From positions 47,343,126-47,407,125 of the forward strand of contig JAZBQD010000014.1 of assembly GCA_036583965.1 (NCBI GenBank): a stretch of 64,000 nucleotides of DNA, read 5' to 3'. This DNA comes from Prunella strophiata. Taxonomy: Eukaryota; Chordata; Aves; Passeriformes; Prunellidae. The notes beneath the pieces are model-generated. The model made no database searches. It saw only the letters and a list, made by a program, of their open reading frames with translations, and was not told the origin of the DNA. The position numbers and the translations under genes were made by a program. Positions 1 through 13,445 of the stretch are shown piece after piece; the stretch's first letter is position 1, and each line of letters opens with the position of its first letter.

Positions 1-2950
1 CTTTTGATTCTCAAACTCTTTATAAACAATAAATTCCTTGGTTGAGGCTTCCCATAAGATTAACCATTTACCCAGGATATTATGAACATTTTCATTAATG
101 GGGAGAAGGGATGCTCCAAAGGAGGTAGGGAAAAGGCTAATCTGGAGGAAAGCTCTGGAGGTTAAAAAAGGGAGCTTGAAAAAAAAGACTGAAAGGGCAA
201 AGCAAGGTGAACGTAAAACATCTTACTGTGGAAAACGGGGGCAGTGTTTTAGTTTATTGATGTTGCCTGGTAAACTGAGTTCACAAGTGCAAATGAGAAA
301 TCATACATAATCAAGTCATTACAGGGGCTCTAACACTGGACTTCGTTGTTAGTGTGCCAGTAAATCTGACTGATTAATCTAATTCCATATAACAGCAGGA
401 TAAAACAGCTGCAAACAAGGAAAAGCTTGGAAATTAAATGCTGGAAACATTTATAAAGTAAAAGCTAATGCTAAGACAAATGGAGTATGTATCAACTGTG
501 GGGATGGAAAACAATCTGTATGGGAAAAAAAGAAACTGAATCATTAGGATAGTGTGGAACAGTTGTGAAGTATGCACTGTCTAAAACAACTTCTAGAAAG
601 GGTTTTACAATATACTGTAGTAATCAAAACACTGTTTACTTCTAAAACCTCAAACTTCTTTCAATATGCAACAGTCTGTGAACTTTAGTTTGGTGGGGTA
701 ATAGATCTGGTTGAATCAAGACCATTTTGAGCTACAATACTTATTTTTTACAAGAAATACCTAAGTAATGTTTGTGATAAGAAAGCTTATGTTTGCTGCG
801 CTAGTTCTAGTTTTCAAACTCGGCTACTAGGTATGTTGAGTTGTAAAACTTCTGCAAACTACAAAATATATAACTGAGTCAAGCACTGTTCCTCAATTTT
901 TAAAAGGATAAGCAAATTCCCTACTAATAAGCCCCCACCCAAAAAAAAAAAAAAAAAAGAAACAAAAAGAAACTGCTTTGATTTAATCATTTTTGTTTCT
1001 TCCATCTAGGAGACTTTAAACTAAAGGTTATCTGAAGCAAGGAGAGGTTTGAATCATAGCATCTAATCAAATATGACTCATAATAAAACCTCTACTACAC
1101 ACATATTAAGACTAGGTGATTTAGAAACTTAACAGCTTTCAGCTAAACTTGCTTTCCACAAAGTCAGAGTGCTACTCTGACTCAAAGTCAGAGTAAAGCT
1201 GCTTGTGACTCCAGGACGAGGACAGTCATGCACACTGGAACAGTACCTCTTACCTCTACATTTTGTCTTCTATTTCCCCTTTTCCTGTTCCTTTTTTTTT
1301 TTTTTTTTTAAATTCAGCAGAGAGATCATTCCATCACAGAGATATAACTACATATAATCATCAAGTCACTTTACCAGGGGTTTCCACTATCTGCTTCAAA
1401 TTCTACTATATGTTGAAAAATATGTATCATTTCCTCACATTGCCCCCAGTGCAGCCACTGCAGTATGTCTTGGTGGTGAACACACTACAGGATGCACAGA
1501 ATCACCCTACAGTCCTACAGTCCTTGGTCCTTTCCTCTATAGATAAGGCATGCTGCTAACTCCTATGAAATAAATCTGCTTTCTCATGGGTTTGGGAATA
1601 AGGAAACTTCTAGGAAGAGGGAATGAGAAGGAGGCTATTCCAAAAGCAGAAGATGCCATACACACCTTTCCATATCCTCAACATAAGCACAAAGAAATTG
1701 CTTGTTCAGGAACAGTTAGGTTTAAAACAATAATCATTTGGGATTAAGTAAATCTTAAGTAAACACTCAAGCTGTGGAGGACAATTCTCCCTCTTTGTAG
1801 CCCTTTCAAAATTATTTTACATCATCAGATAAATATCTGACACTGGTAAATTCAAGTTTCCTGTAAAGGATTGAGATAACTATTCAATACATTGGAGGTG
1901 TAAGTATTTACTGGGATTAATTATTTAGGAAAAAAAAAAGTATTAACTAAGATTTGAAAATATTTTCAAATGCTAACACAAAGTTCCAGAGAAGATGAAT
2001 ATATAGATAAGACTAAAAAACAACTAAGCAAAATAACAAATCAAACAAAAAAAGAGGTAACTGCAGCAAAAAATCACCAGTTTTGACAACAGCAGGTTCA
2101 GAAATGTGAAATTACCCCACTGTCAACAGTACAGTGTGCATTGTAAAGAGAGACTATCCCTGAAATGTGTGATCAGACAACCTCAAGAGAGCTGGAGCAC
2201 CAGCTCTGCATTTAGTCCATTTTCTTTCTGAATACACCCAATAATTAGAAAACACTTCCTCATGCTGCCCCTCCCTTGAACAACTAACATTCAAGCATTC
2301 ACAAAATTTTAGAGCATTACAGAGTATTACCTCTGGCAGTTGACAGAAATATTTTTGCCTAAAGAGGGTGCAATGGATAGCATACTGGTTTCCAGTCCAA
2401 GACAGGAAAATAGGAATGATCTTGTGTACCTTTTTATGTTTTAAAGCATACAGGACATACACTAGGAATGTGGACATGTAAAAACTAATTTAAAAACTCC
2501 ACAGTTCCATAGCATGGGTAAACTACTTCAGGACTCAAAACCCTTAAAAAACTAACACCTGACCAGTACTCAATGCATCTGGAAGCAACTGCTCTCAGCA
2601 TAGTTTACTCTGCTACTTATATATATGCATTACCAGGGAAATTGAGGGTGATGACACCTAGCACAGCTGCATACATGCAGTACTAACTATTGAAACTATT
2701 AATGAGAAGGTTTTAAAAGCTTAGATGCTACAGAGGTCTACACCATACTGCACCACTCAAATCACACCTTTCTTTATACTTGTTGCTTATGCATGCTGAC
2801 AGGAGTCAATCTGGGAAATAAATTCAGTAGATGTGCATTACAGTTGCAACACAATTGCATTTGACACACATTTAACAGAGTCAACAGGCAGTGTCCCATT
2901 ACACTGTGAAAGCAAGCCTCAACGCAGCAATTTGTTCTGGAAATACTTAC
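1..2950. other. AT-rich non-coding DNA
   Basis: No supported gene. It holds an 18-base A run (941-958), an 18-base T run (1292-1309) and a small A/A'/A hairpin motif (1162-1194). Short open frames such as 98-310 (+) and 2154-2477 (-) have no recognisable domain and no convincing splice context. If the exon at 2951-3082 is real, this stretch would be the minus-strand intron downstream of it. Confidence 0.7.
1162..1194. repeat. Small hairpin with a third copy of the arm
   Basis: AGTCAGAGT (1162-1170) is followed after GCT by its exact reverse complement ACTCTGACT (1174-1182), and after CAA by a second direct copy (1186-1194). The middle arm could pair with either neighbour, giving two mutually exclusive 9-bp stems with 3-base loops. 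The direct copies extend to 12 bp (CAAAGTCAGAGT at 1159-1170 and 1183-1194). The arrangement is seen directly; no function is implied. Confidence 0.75.
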
Positions 2951-3082
2951 TTCTGATGAGGTCACCATCAGTGTGATTTCCCCAGATGGGCTGCTCTTGT
3001 ATCTCTGCTTGTATACTTTGATTACTGGAAGGCTGGTTTATGTCATTATCTCCTGCCACAGCAGTCTCTTGGTCAGTTTTTC
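2951..3082 (-). CDS. Candidate internal coding exon of an unidentified minus-strand gene
   Basis: On the minus strand a 132-bp segment is bounded by an acceptor (TTTCTTTTGACTTAG, exon starts at 3082) and a near-consensus donor (GAA|GTAAGTATTT, exon ends at 2951). One frame is open throughout: two bases finish a split codon, 43 full codons follow (beginning KTDQETAVAG, ending GNHTDGDLIR), and one base is left over. Both flanking introns would therefore be phase 1, so the exon is symmetric and could be skipped without frameshift. The other two frames contain stops near the start. The peptide is hydrophilic, rich in D, E, Q, N and S, with no cysteine, hydrophobic segment or domain I recognise; it reads like a linker. 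The motif NHT is a possible N-glycosylation site if extracellular. No neighbouring exon of the same gene was found with confidence. Alternatives are a chance open frame or a non-coding exon. Confidence 0.5.
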
Positions 3083-4675
3083 CTAAGTCAAAAGAAATTT
3101 CAAGATATTAATTTCTGCAGTATTTTTTCTCTATGTGAGCAAAACTAATTTTTGAACATTAAAAGTAAGATGGCATAAATTATAATTTGTCTTAGCATCT
3201 CCTTTTGTTTCCTTAGAACTAACTTCCAATAAAGTTGATTTTCCATTTGTTTTCTGGACTAGATCAATAAAATTTCTTGTTAAGAAAGACTTTTAGTCAT
3301 ATTGTATCCAATTGTGCAAAATAATACTCAGCAACTCAGCAGCTTCTGTAACAAATTATATTTTTTGGGAGGTGGGGTGTTTTCTTATTTAGTTACCTTT
3401 CACAAAGTTTTCATATAAAAATTTGAATAGCTTTGTCACACAAAAAACCATCAGTTTTTACCCACATACATGTGGCTCTAGCACATAAAAGCTATAGTAA
3501 TTTCACAAAATTTTGTTCTCTGTTTTTTACAACTAAACACATCATCAAAGACAAATACAGTAGAAACTTCAAAAGTGACTATACAAAAATTCAGAAAAAT
3601 TGTTATAACACAATTATCTACTTTTTGTTGGAAAAAAAATAGTTTTAAAAAGCCACTGCTGATTAAAAGTTAACATTTAGCCAATAATGAAAACAAAAAA
3701 TATTTCTCCTCTCCAAGTATACATAAGATGCAGGGAAAATTCCATAGTAAGGTTATTTGAGGGATTCCTCAGCTTATTTCACAATGTAACAGATGCTGTT
3801 TTGATGATCTTGCCAGTTATCACAAGGAGACCAGAATTTCCTCAAACCAAGGCAAGTGACAGTTTTCATCTTCACTGTCATTAATGTTTTAATAATCAAA
3901 TCCGCACACATAAATCTTTCTGTTCTTGATTGTTACAAATTTTTCCTACTGGCATTCAAGGAAACATCTTCAAATCTGGATTTACTTTGTTCATCATTCA
4001 CAGCAACAGATAATCAGTTTATATTACTTACTCAAGGGATCTGTAAAACACTAAGTATTTTCAGTCTCATGTATTTTTTTTGAGTATACCTACAACATTT
4101 AATATTTACTAGTAAACCTAGATGAGCATCTGCTGAAAGGTCTGTTAGCTCTATTTATTTGTTTCAAACAAGAACACATTTATAAATCCCATATTACAGT
4201 TTAATATACTGTATCCTCTAGTAAAGCAATTATTCCAGTCCCAAGACACAGAAAAAAATCACTTTTTGCTACTATGACATAGTAAAGGTTAGTTTCCTCA
4301 TGTAACTCACAGCACTTTGATTTAAAATCCTAACTTTCTGCCTTTGTTATCTACCCTATTAAACTGATGCACTGGACATCACTCAAAATATATGCCATCT
4401 TGTGTGTATAGCAGCATATGCCTTCAAGCACTGCTGCTCCCCTTCTATTAATTCCCACCTCTGAAATGTCTAACCAAGCCACCTCTGTGGTACTTTGCTC
4501 TTAGTCCTCCCTCCCACCAACAACTTGTCAGTATTTTCTCAAGCCCATCCTGAGAGAAACTGTTTCACTGGGATTGGCTTAGTTATTGAAATGAATGGGA
4601 AGATATTGACTTTAATGAGTTTTGCCCCTTGCCCTGATGACTTAATCTTACCTAGATACTCATCCTATTGACATT
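3083..4675. other. AT-rich non-coding DNA
   Basis: No gene, recognised transposon or long repeat is visible. Open frames at 3433-4083 are short and AT-driven. This would be the minus-strand intron upstream of the candidate exon at 2951-3082. Confidence 0.7.
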
Positions 4676-4799
4676 AAAAAAACCCCAAACAAACAAAACA
4701 CCAAAAAAAACCCCCAAAACCAAAACAACAACAACAAAAAAAACCCCCAAAACAAAAACAACAAAAAAACCCAAAAACCAACAACAACAAACCGAAACA
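4676..4799. repeat. A/C-rich low-complexity tract
   Basis: Runs of A alternate with CCC-CCCCC and CAA units. The minus strand therefore reads as T-runs separated by G-runs of 3-5 bases. It is the longest member of a recurring T6+/G3+ low-complexity pattern in this window. The spacing between G-runs is long, so a stable G-quadruplex is less likely than at 22156-22956. Confidence 0.85.
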
Positions 4800-5699
4800 C
4801 AAGTTTTTCAACCCCTTTGACAGACATCAGATACAAATTATTTCTGGCTGGTATCTACCAAATACAAAGTGACTGTATTGAAGTATGATGATTTAGCCTG
4901 TGCAGTTAAGTATTAGATGCAGATATGTTTCAAAAGTGTTTGAAAAGTGTTCTGGATAGACTGAATAAAAATAAGTAGTGTCCTGAAAGAGCTAGTGTAA
5001 AAGCACTCTGCTTTCCACAAACACTAAGCTTAAATGAGCTATTTTAGGAGATTTTGCTCTTAAATTACTTTACTACAGTGATGATGCCAAAATTACAATA
5101 TGTACCCAGCAGTACTAGTACAGACCCAGAGAGCAGCTGTATACAATGCTTTCATATAGGATGTGACTTTGCAGAGCCCTATTATTTCATGTAGTAAACA
5201 ATGAATGGCTATAAGGAAACAATAATGTTAATATTATGGGGCCCTTAGTGCTCTAGATTACATTTTTATCTAAGAAATCTGAAGGCATGCAAAATACAAT
5301 CAGTCATCTTTATTCATATGAATTTATTTTTCATCCCTCTGCTTGTAGTCACTTCAGTATTTTTTTTCTCTTTTTTTTCTTCCCACTGTCTAGGTTGTAT
5401 GTGTATTTTTCATGTGCACTTTTATAATTCTAGCTGGATATAGTAAATGGCCAGTCAAGACCACGTAAACAATAGCAGAATTCAACAAGAAAAAAGAAGC
5501 ACTATTAAAAAGTTTAACAGAAACAATGTTGCCATTGAACAGCAAACAATTTTCGATAGGAAGTTCAAAACAATTAACATTCATTATCTCTTCTTTGTTC
5601 TATTGAACTCACATGAAGACCTCCTCGTAAATGTGTGTACCAGAAACCTACACCGTTAAATGTGTGTTTGATATCTTTGCACTCCAGAATTACCCACTG
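4800..5699. other. Non-coding DNA left of the LTR
   Basis: AT-rich sequence with no supported gene. The overlapping opposite-strand frames around 5390-5659 have no recognised similarity. Confidence 0.6.
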
Positions 5700-6235
5700 A
5701 AGCAGCTCATCCTGATGGATGCTGCTCTGTGGTGTGGTGAGCTCACCCTGGGCAATGCAGCTTCTCCTCCCTTCTGCAGCCCCCACCAGGCAAGGGGAGA
5801 GAACAGAAATACCCAAGGGAAGAAACTTGCGTGTCAAGATATAGTTTAATGAGTGAAGAAAAGAGGAAGGAAAAGTAAAACAGGAGATACAAATCACTCA
5901 CCATCTCCTACAAGCAGACTGATGCCCAAGCTACCTCCTCCCCTGTTTTTACTGCTGAGCATGACATTCCCTGGCATGGAATAGCCCTCTTGTCAGCCTG
6001 AGCCAGCTGCCTGGATCATGTCCCCTCCCAATCCCATGCCTACCCACAGTCTAGACACTGGAGAGAAAAGTGGGAAAAGAGAAAACCTTGACTGATGCAG
6101 TGCAAGTGCTGCTCAGCAATAGCCAACCCACTGGTGTGCCATCAACCTTGTTTGAGTCACTGATCCCAAACATAGCACCACACCACATTTTCTTTCTATG
6201 AAGAAAATTTACCCCATCACACCCAGACTTAGTTC
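5700..6235 (-). mobile_element. Degenerate avian ERV-type LTR, probably solo
   Basis: The sequence matches, with many substitutions, a long terminal repeat family that is abundant in bird genomes. Landmarks recalled from that family and seen here on + are the block around ACTCACCATCTCCTACAAGC then GACTGATGCCCAAGC (5897-5930), GCTGAGCATGACATTCC and GGCATGGAATAGCCC (about 5954-5990), TGTCCCCTCCCAATCCC (6019-6035), and AAGAAAATTTACCCCATC near the right end (6201-6218). In the family's sense direction these lie on the minus strand, so U3 is at the right and R/U5 at the left; an ATTAAA poly(A)-signal variant falls in the expected R region near 5848-5853. No internal viral genes flank it, which fits a solo LTR left by recombination. 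Boundaries are approximate and no target-site duplication was identified. I do not assign a subfamily. Confidence 0.75.
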
Positions 6236-9200
6236 AATGGGGCTTTAGAAATAGTAGACCTTATGAACTCTTTATTTGAGCACTTTTTCATAAATTGCTT
6301 CTGGTGCATCAGTCTACTGAAAACAGACACACATTGGTGTCTTGATTCAGTTGCTTTCTCTTGAAAATGTACTATGTCTCAGCTTTTGTACAAAGGAATT
6401 AATTGATTATTCCATTATAACAAACAGTTGATAATGGGATCCTATTTTCTTTTTTAATATTAGAGGTGCCACTACAACATACCAATTACAACCAATCACA
6501 CATGAAGACAGCCTCAAGACCATTCCTGTCTTTTGTGAATGTCATTACTTTTATGTCGGGTACCTCAGAATTTTCACAACAGTAGTTTATGAAAAATCAA
6601 CAACAAAGATTCTCTGATAGAAACACTAATGACTGGATCTGGCCATAGAAAAGTATGACTTTTTTTCCACTTCATCTTCAAGTAAATTTGTAACACTTTT
6701 CTGTTTCAATCAAGCTTACCCTTAAGAATTCTTTTCTGTAAGACTTCCTCAGTATTTTAGCTTCTGCTTCCTTTAGCACACCCTTCCACTCTCATGTGGC
6801 TAACCTCCAATACTGACAGCCAAGAAAAAAAAGAGATGCTCTTCTTAACAGTTCAAATAATGGAAAGAAAAGACTCATTATGTTCTGAGTCTGGCAGAGC
6901 TAAAGTATAAATCCAATCTCTCTTCAAAACCACAGTAAGTTACTCTAGGTCATGTCACAAAAGCAACACAGACTTCTTACCTACCACAGTTCAGCCCCAA
7001 ACCAGCAACTTGTGTGGCTCTGTACTTCCCCTAAAATAACAGCAGTGCCAGGACTGAAAAGCTTCTAGTCAAAAGCCCCAGGGAGTGACACCCACACAGA
7101 ACACCCTGTGATTTATCCTGAAGGTAAAGCATAGGCAGAAACTCTGCTTATCCAGGGACTAATGCAAGTTTAAGATTTAAATAGTAAGAGATATGACATG
7201 CTCACAAAGTATAGAGTTGAGGTGGCTAAAAGCCAAATCATACCTATGATACAGACAACTGGTAAGCCACTTAGTGAAAAAAATTAAAGTTTTAATCACA
7301 TCTCAAAATTGCTGCTTCATTAAATAAGCGAATAAAGTGAATTACTGCTTTTTCTCTATGGAATTACTTAAGTATATATAAATAATTTCTATGGTACATA
7401 CATTCATTTTACCATCATTTTGTTGTATTTATTTTTAAATTACACAGCAATACACATAATCCATAGAATACAAATCTGTTTTCACCTTTGAGACTATTGT
7501 AACATTGACTGTTAACTTTTGTTCTAGTTTGCAGAATATGCCTCCAGTTACACACGCTTCTTTGCAACATGACAAATACATTCTGCAAGACTCCACCAAC
7601 TGAATAATGTCAGCAGTCTGGATTAGCAACAAGGCTACTATTACAACAGCCCCATCAAAAAGTAAACTTAACAAATAGTCAGAGCTGTCAAGAAAGACCC
7701 ACGTATATTAGGCAAAACAGGTATACAGGGCAATCTCCCCAGATTCCTTCCAATTCTGCATCCTATGCCTTTGGGGAGATTGTTGGAACATATGCCAAAC
7801 TAATTCCTGAAAAATTCTTAGACCATCCCAGTGAATAATCTCTCTTTTCAGAGCTACATTTGTGTATCTTTCTCTATAATGTAAAGCATATTAAATGAAG
7901 ATGAAATTAACACACAAAACTGAGAGAAAATACAAGAAAGATAGGTAATGAATGTGCATTTGCAAGACACACCTCAAAGAGCTCAAGTCTTTGACAAATA
8001 ACCAACTTTTCTTCTCCAAGGGTTTGTCCATTCATACATTCACACACCAGCTGCCCCCAAGAGTCCCCACCACATCTTCTTGTTCAGAAATGGGTCTCTG
8101 TGTGCTCATACATGTGCTATCATGTATCATGAAGTATGTAACAGACACAAAACAAAAATGGAAACAAGTGCCCCCATTAGGTGGATTGCATGTCCTCAGA
8201 GTTTGACTGGAAGCTGATTTCTGTTCATTAGATGACACATAACCTTATATACTGACTCAGCCATCGCTTCCAAGAATGTGAATCATTAGAGTGCATGACT
8301 AGCAAAATGACAAACTGGACTTGAGAAACAGGTTTAGAGTTTGTCTATAAATTTTAGGAGCTTGTATATAAAATTAATTTAATGAACTCTGCAGCAAGAA
8401 CTGAAGCCTTTGCTGCTATGACACATTCATTTTCTGTTCACCAGCAATGTGGTGGACTTCTCCAAATAGTATGAAAAGAAAAAACAACTGGTGGGAGACA
8501 TTTCTGGAAACCTGAGTGCATCATTCTCATCAATAGAGAGAAATAAGCAAAATGGACTGGGACAGTGGTCACTGATCTCCAAAAATGCAATCACAAACGG
8601 TCCAACAGTTTTATTGCTTAGGGGCAAAGGAAAGATTTGGAAGCATGGGGCAAAGTTACTTATGCACCTAAAGCTGACCTAGTTCTTGGGACGAACCATC
8701 AGAAGGCCTGAGTTTTTCCTGTAAGAAGCAGATGCAGATTTAAAAATAAATGTGCCAAGTTCAAATCATCCCAAATGAAATTTTGTCCTTCAAAGGAAAG
8801 AGCAATTACAAAAGAAAATCAATTGCCACAAAACATAAACACAAACACATAAGTAGATCTATGAGGAATAAAAAAAGTCAAAGAATGTTCCCAAAAGGAA
8901 ATGCAACGTTCAGTTCTCTGTCTCAAGCCTACAGTTGTTGGGAGGGATTGAAGAGCATGTGGCAAACACTGCATTTCTAACACTTCCTTTGTTCATTAAT
9001 AACCTTGCTGGCAAGGAACCACTAAGGATGCTACTTCCTACTGAAAATTCCACTGTTAACAACAATAACACAAAGAAGCCCTGATAAAACCACATTTCAC
9101 AGTGTGATCATTAACAGTAATGCCCACCATCTATTTCATGAAATGCCTAAAACTTTCAGGCATCTTATATACCAAATAAATTCAACAGTTTGTTTCAGGT

Positions 9201-11000
9201 AAATGCTGGAATAGGCATTCTGTTTACACAATCTCATTTAATTAAGAACATCTAATTAATACTGATAATCCACAAGTTATGGAGTTAGATGCTTCCAATT
9301 AGATGTTTGATTGTTTAAAAACTAAAAAAAAAAAAAAAAAAAACTTATTTGCATTCATTTAATTTCAGTGGCTTTCACTTCAGTATCTTGTTGCAACTTT
9401 CAATGGCTTCAGAAGTGCCACAGAAAAAAACAGTTTCTTAAAATTAGAGCAATTTAACTGAGCAATTTTTTGGAAAACTTACAAATAATTTTCCAGGTGC
9501 AAGCTATGGAATAACTATGAAAGCACTAGAAGTTTGACAGCCCTGAACAAATTTGAGTCACGATAAATTAAAAAAGAACAGCAATGTGCAAATAGGTATT
9601 CTGCATTATTTTAAGTGTTAAAAAGGTCAAATACATAAGTGAAGACTTTTCACAAATAATCACACTAATTATGCAGTCAGTTATGCATGTATGTCATTCA
9701 TCCAAAGATCTTGCACATATATACAAAACCAGTTTAATGGAAGTGCTAAGCAATACTTTACAGCTATGGCTGTATTAGCAACAGCCAATAAAACTGGGCC
9801 TGTACAGTGAAAGAGTTAACTTCAAGAATATTCCATGTAATACATGTTCCAGGGGCTTTCTTTGAACTAGTTCTCAGATATAATCTTAAAGATTCAAGGC
9901 TTACTAGTGGCTGGAGTGTATTAGGCACATTCCTGCAGCTTTCACATTATTTTGAGCAAAAGGAATCCCATCCAGGTCACTCCCTAGGATCACTCCACAA
10001 TGCAAATCAAAGTAGAGGCAAACAGATGTACTTCAAAACTGCATGGCTGATCCAAACAAAAAAAGTAGGATAACACACTCATTGCTGAATGTTACTTACT
10101 AGGAAAAAAAAAGAAAAAAAAAAAAAAAAAAAAAAAAAGAAGTGTTTAAAGCAAAGAGAAATCTAACTTCTGATTATTGTGATATAAAATAAACCTCTGA
10201 TGTAAGATGGAACAAAAATATTTCAAACTTGATACAAGATCTTTACAGTCAACTTCTATGAAATACAAGTCTATCACACCCATGAGGGCATGAATCACTT
10301 GACTGGAACAGTATGCACGTGAAACTGAAAGCAGATGTATGCTTTCATGACAGACTAGTCAGACATCTATTTACCAAAGTTTTAGATATTTTAGTCAGTA
10401 ATAATAAATAAATGCCTCAGTGCTGGCACACAGCAATGAAACAAATTAATACAGATTCTCTCAACTCTTGTCAGATAGCAAGAGGGAATAAAATTATAGA
10501 GGAAATACTTGGTAAGCTTGAGCAATCTGAGTACACTGGTTAACCGTTAAAATAAAAATATATTACTCATAACACTGAGGCATTGCTGGTAAAGTGGAAT
10601 AATTGTTGTGATAGCAATCACTGTTGCCTCAAGAACGTCCAAACATTCCCAGCATTAAGTCTTTTGTCATCCAATCTCATCTAGCCATCAGATTCCTTTC
10701 GTGCTCCTCATCATGAAAACAGTTAAGCACCAAAAACATGAAGATTAGAATCACATTCTTGAAGAGGAGTACTTTGTACATTTTCTGAATGGAAGTATTA
10801 GTTGCTGCATATGGTTTCCTGAGATACCAAATCAGAACTGCATCTCCATCCAGCAACAGTGAGATGATTTGCACCAGAGAGAACAGTCACTTTTAGAATC
10901 TGATCCTTGATATTTCTACTAGATTTCTCCATCCTTCCCAACCCATTAAAATAAACAGTTCTAGTGAATTTCTATAATCAAAACATTTATTATAGCAAAG
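6236..11000. other. AT-rich non-coding DNA
   Basis: No supported gene or long repeat. It contains a 20-base A run (9324-9343) and a longer A-rich tract (10104-10138, one G interruption). Frames such as 7435-7674 (-), 8032-8238 (-) and 10677-10874 (-) show no domains. The last encodes a hydrophobic stretch followed by a charged tail, but has no good splice context. Confidence 0.65.
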
Positions 11001-11500
11001 NNNNNNNNNNNNNNNNNNNNNNNNNNNNNNNNNNNNNNNNNNNNNNNNNNNNNNNNNNNNNNNNNNNNNNNNNNNNNNNNNNNNNNNNNNNNNNNNNNNN
11101 NNNNNNNNNNNNNNNNNNNNNNNNNNNNNNNNNNNNNNNNNNNNNNNNNNNNNNNNNNNNNNNNNNNNNNNNNNNNNNNNNNNNNNNNNNNNNNNNNNNN
11201 NNNNNNNNNNNNNNNNNNNNNNNNNNNNNNNNNNNNNNNNNNNNNNNNNNNNNNNNNNNNNNNNNNNNNNNNNNNNNNNNNNNNNNNNNNNNNNNNNNNN
11301 NNNNNNNNNNNNNNNNNNNNNNNNNNNNNNNNNNNNNNNNNNNNNNNNNNNNNNNNNNNNNNNNNNNNNNNNNNNNNNNNNNNNNNNNNNNNNNNNNNNN
11401 NNNNNNNNNNNNNNNNNNNNNNNNNNNNNNNNNNNNNNNNNNNNNNNNNNNNNNNNNNNNNNNNNNNNNNNNNNNNNNNNNNNNNNNNNNNNNNNNNNNN
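11001..11500. other. Assembly gap, exactly 500 N
   Basis: A run of exactly 500 undetermined bases. The round number suggests a scaffolding placeholder, so the true size is unknown and distances across it are unreliable. Open frames reported through it are artefacts. Confidence 0.99.
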
Positions 11501-13445
11501 TGTGTTTGCCAAAAAATATCCCTGACAAGGAAGTATAAAATTTGTTTCCAGTAAATGAAATGGGGAGGGATTTGAAAGGTCATCCCCTCCTCAGACAACA
11601 GAACATATCCTCACATTAGCCCCTGAGATATCTTTACTGTGTCTGTGTCAGGGACCAAAGATGTGTCCAAGTCCTGCCATATTTGGTCCACTGTTGTGCA
11701 CGTTGACGAGATAATGTAGAAGAAGACCTTATTGTTAGTTGGCAGGACTCTAACCTTCAGAAATTAAACTGTGTATTGGACACCTGGTGCAATTCATCCT
11801 GTGAAAGAGGAATAATACACAATAAAGCCATTGCTGGCATGGAAGTGTTATCATGGGCTCTTATGACCTCATCTCATGTGCTGGCCCCACAGATGATGTT
11901 GAAAATGGCTACTCCTGAGGAGGAGATACAAGGTGTAGATTATTCGAATGTAATGAAAGCCCAAACAGGAAGAGTTACAAAGGTGAATCAGTCCCCCTCA
12001 GAGAAATGGGGAAGGCGTTACATTGGTAGGCATTCAGTTAAAAATTAGTGCCTTGATCCTGTAAAGTGATTTGTTTGGGTGTAACTTAGCTTGCAAGGAG
12101 TGTTGCTGATAGTGTAGGAGCCACATTGGAATGATATTATTTTCTTGTAAGCCTGGGTTCTAAGACTGGCGAAGTGCACAAAGATTTGAGAATGAGGTGA
12201 GCACAAGAGGACCAGCCACAAAGCAGTCACTGAAGGACTGTAAGACCACAGTGAAGTGCAGAGGTTCATGGGCCCTCCAGGCTGTAGCACAGAACTGGCC
12301 ATTTAAGAAGACTATCTAAGACATTCTGTCCAAAAATCTGTGTGCACATTGAACAGCAGTGAACAAGGGAAATTAGTCACAGTCTCCTGGAAGAGTGTAG
12401 TGGTACTCTGTGGTAACATGAGGCCTTTAGGCAACACTAGAGAGATGGTCCAACTACAATTGCCGTATGAAAAAAAGGGCATGGTAAATTGGCATCAGTA
12501 GCCTACTTTCATGGCATTGTGTCTTTGCTGCTGCAGCATCAGCCTGTATAAAAGGGCACTATCTTAGTGACTTTAATGTAAGCTGGACTTCTTTGTCCTC
12601 ATTTCAAGCATCAGATCAAATACAGAAGAGTGGAAAGTGGGACTTGGGTAAAAAACATTTGAGGCCAGAAGTGAGTTAGTTGGCACAACTGGATGTCAAG
12701 ACACACTCAGAAAAGTCTGAGTTTGCCCTATTATCATTGTTTCTTCTGCTAGAAGGACTGTTGAAAATACAGGACTTCTTTGCCATGTCCCTACCCCACA
12801 AACAACCAGGAATATTGGTTCTTCACATGAACAGATCATTTTCATTTGAAATCTACATGGCTTTCTTCTGAGTGTGAGATTTGAAGAACATGAGATCAAA
12901 CAAAAGAGATGGAGAACAACATGTTGGCAATAGATTCCAGTGAGGCATTAGTGTAGTGGGTGTGTAGTGAGAGGGCTGTGTATACATGTACATTGAGGAA
13001 TACCAAAGGTTTTGCAGAAGTAATTTGCACCCCACCCCCCCCCCCCCTTCCATTGAAAAGCCGCGATTTTAAGACTCATGACAAAGTCATGTCAGAGTGT
13101 GGCAAGACAGCAGAACCTTACAAACCACAGTGCTGTTTTGCATATTACTTTTTACAGGAGCAACAGGTCAGCTTGAAATGTCACAGATGGTGAGCACCAT
13201 TTTCTGAGTTGTAGAGGTGTTCTGAGGCTGTGTTTGCTGACTATCAGTAATGTCTATAAATAATTCAAAGGTTCAGGATTTTCGGCAAGAAAGTCTTTAC
13301 TTGCTCTGTAAAGTGATAGTCTTAATTGTGGCTTGGTTACAATTGTAACATGAGTTAGGCTCAGTATTTTCCAGTGACACTGTTGAACTTCTCAATTAAG
13401 TGTGTCCCATGAATTTACTAAAGTTCTTACTTCATTCAGCTACAC
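11501..13445. other. Non-coding DNA with a poly-C tract
   Basis: No recognised gene. The GC content is slightly higher around 11600-12300, including a 90-codon open frame (11776-12048, +) without identifiable similarity. A C-run of 13 bases follows CCCA at 13031-13047; the minus strand is the corresponding poly-G. Confidence 0.6.

Noticed and set aside
10677..10874. Minus frame with a membrane-like segment and charged C-terminus
   Set aside because: Resembles the tail of a membrane protein, but there is no credible acceptor and no identifiable similarity.
10893..11598. Open frames of 183-211 codons across the gap
   Set aside because: They consist mainly of N bases; the flanking codons are few and unsupported.
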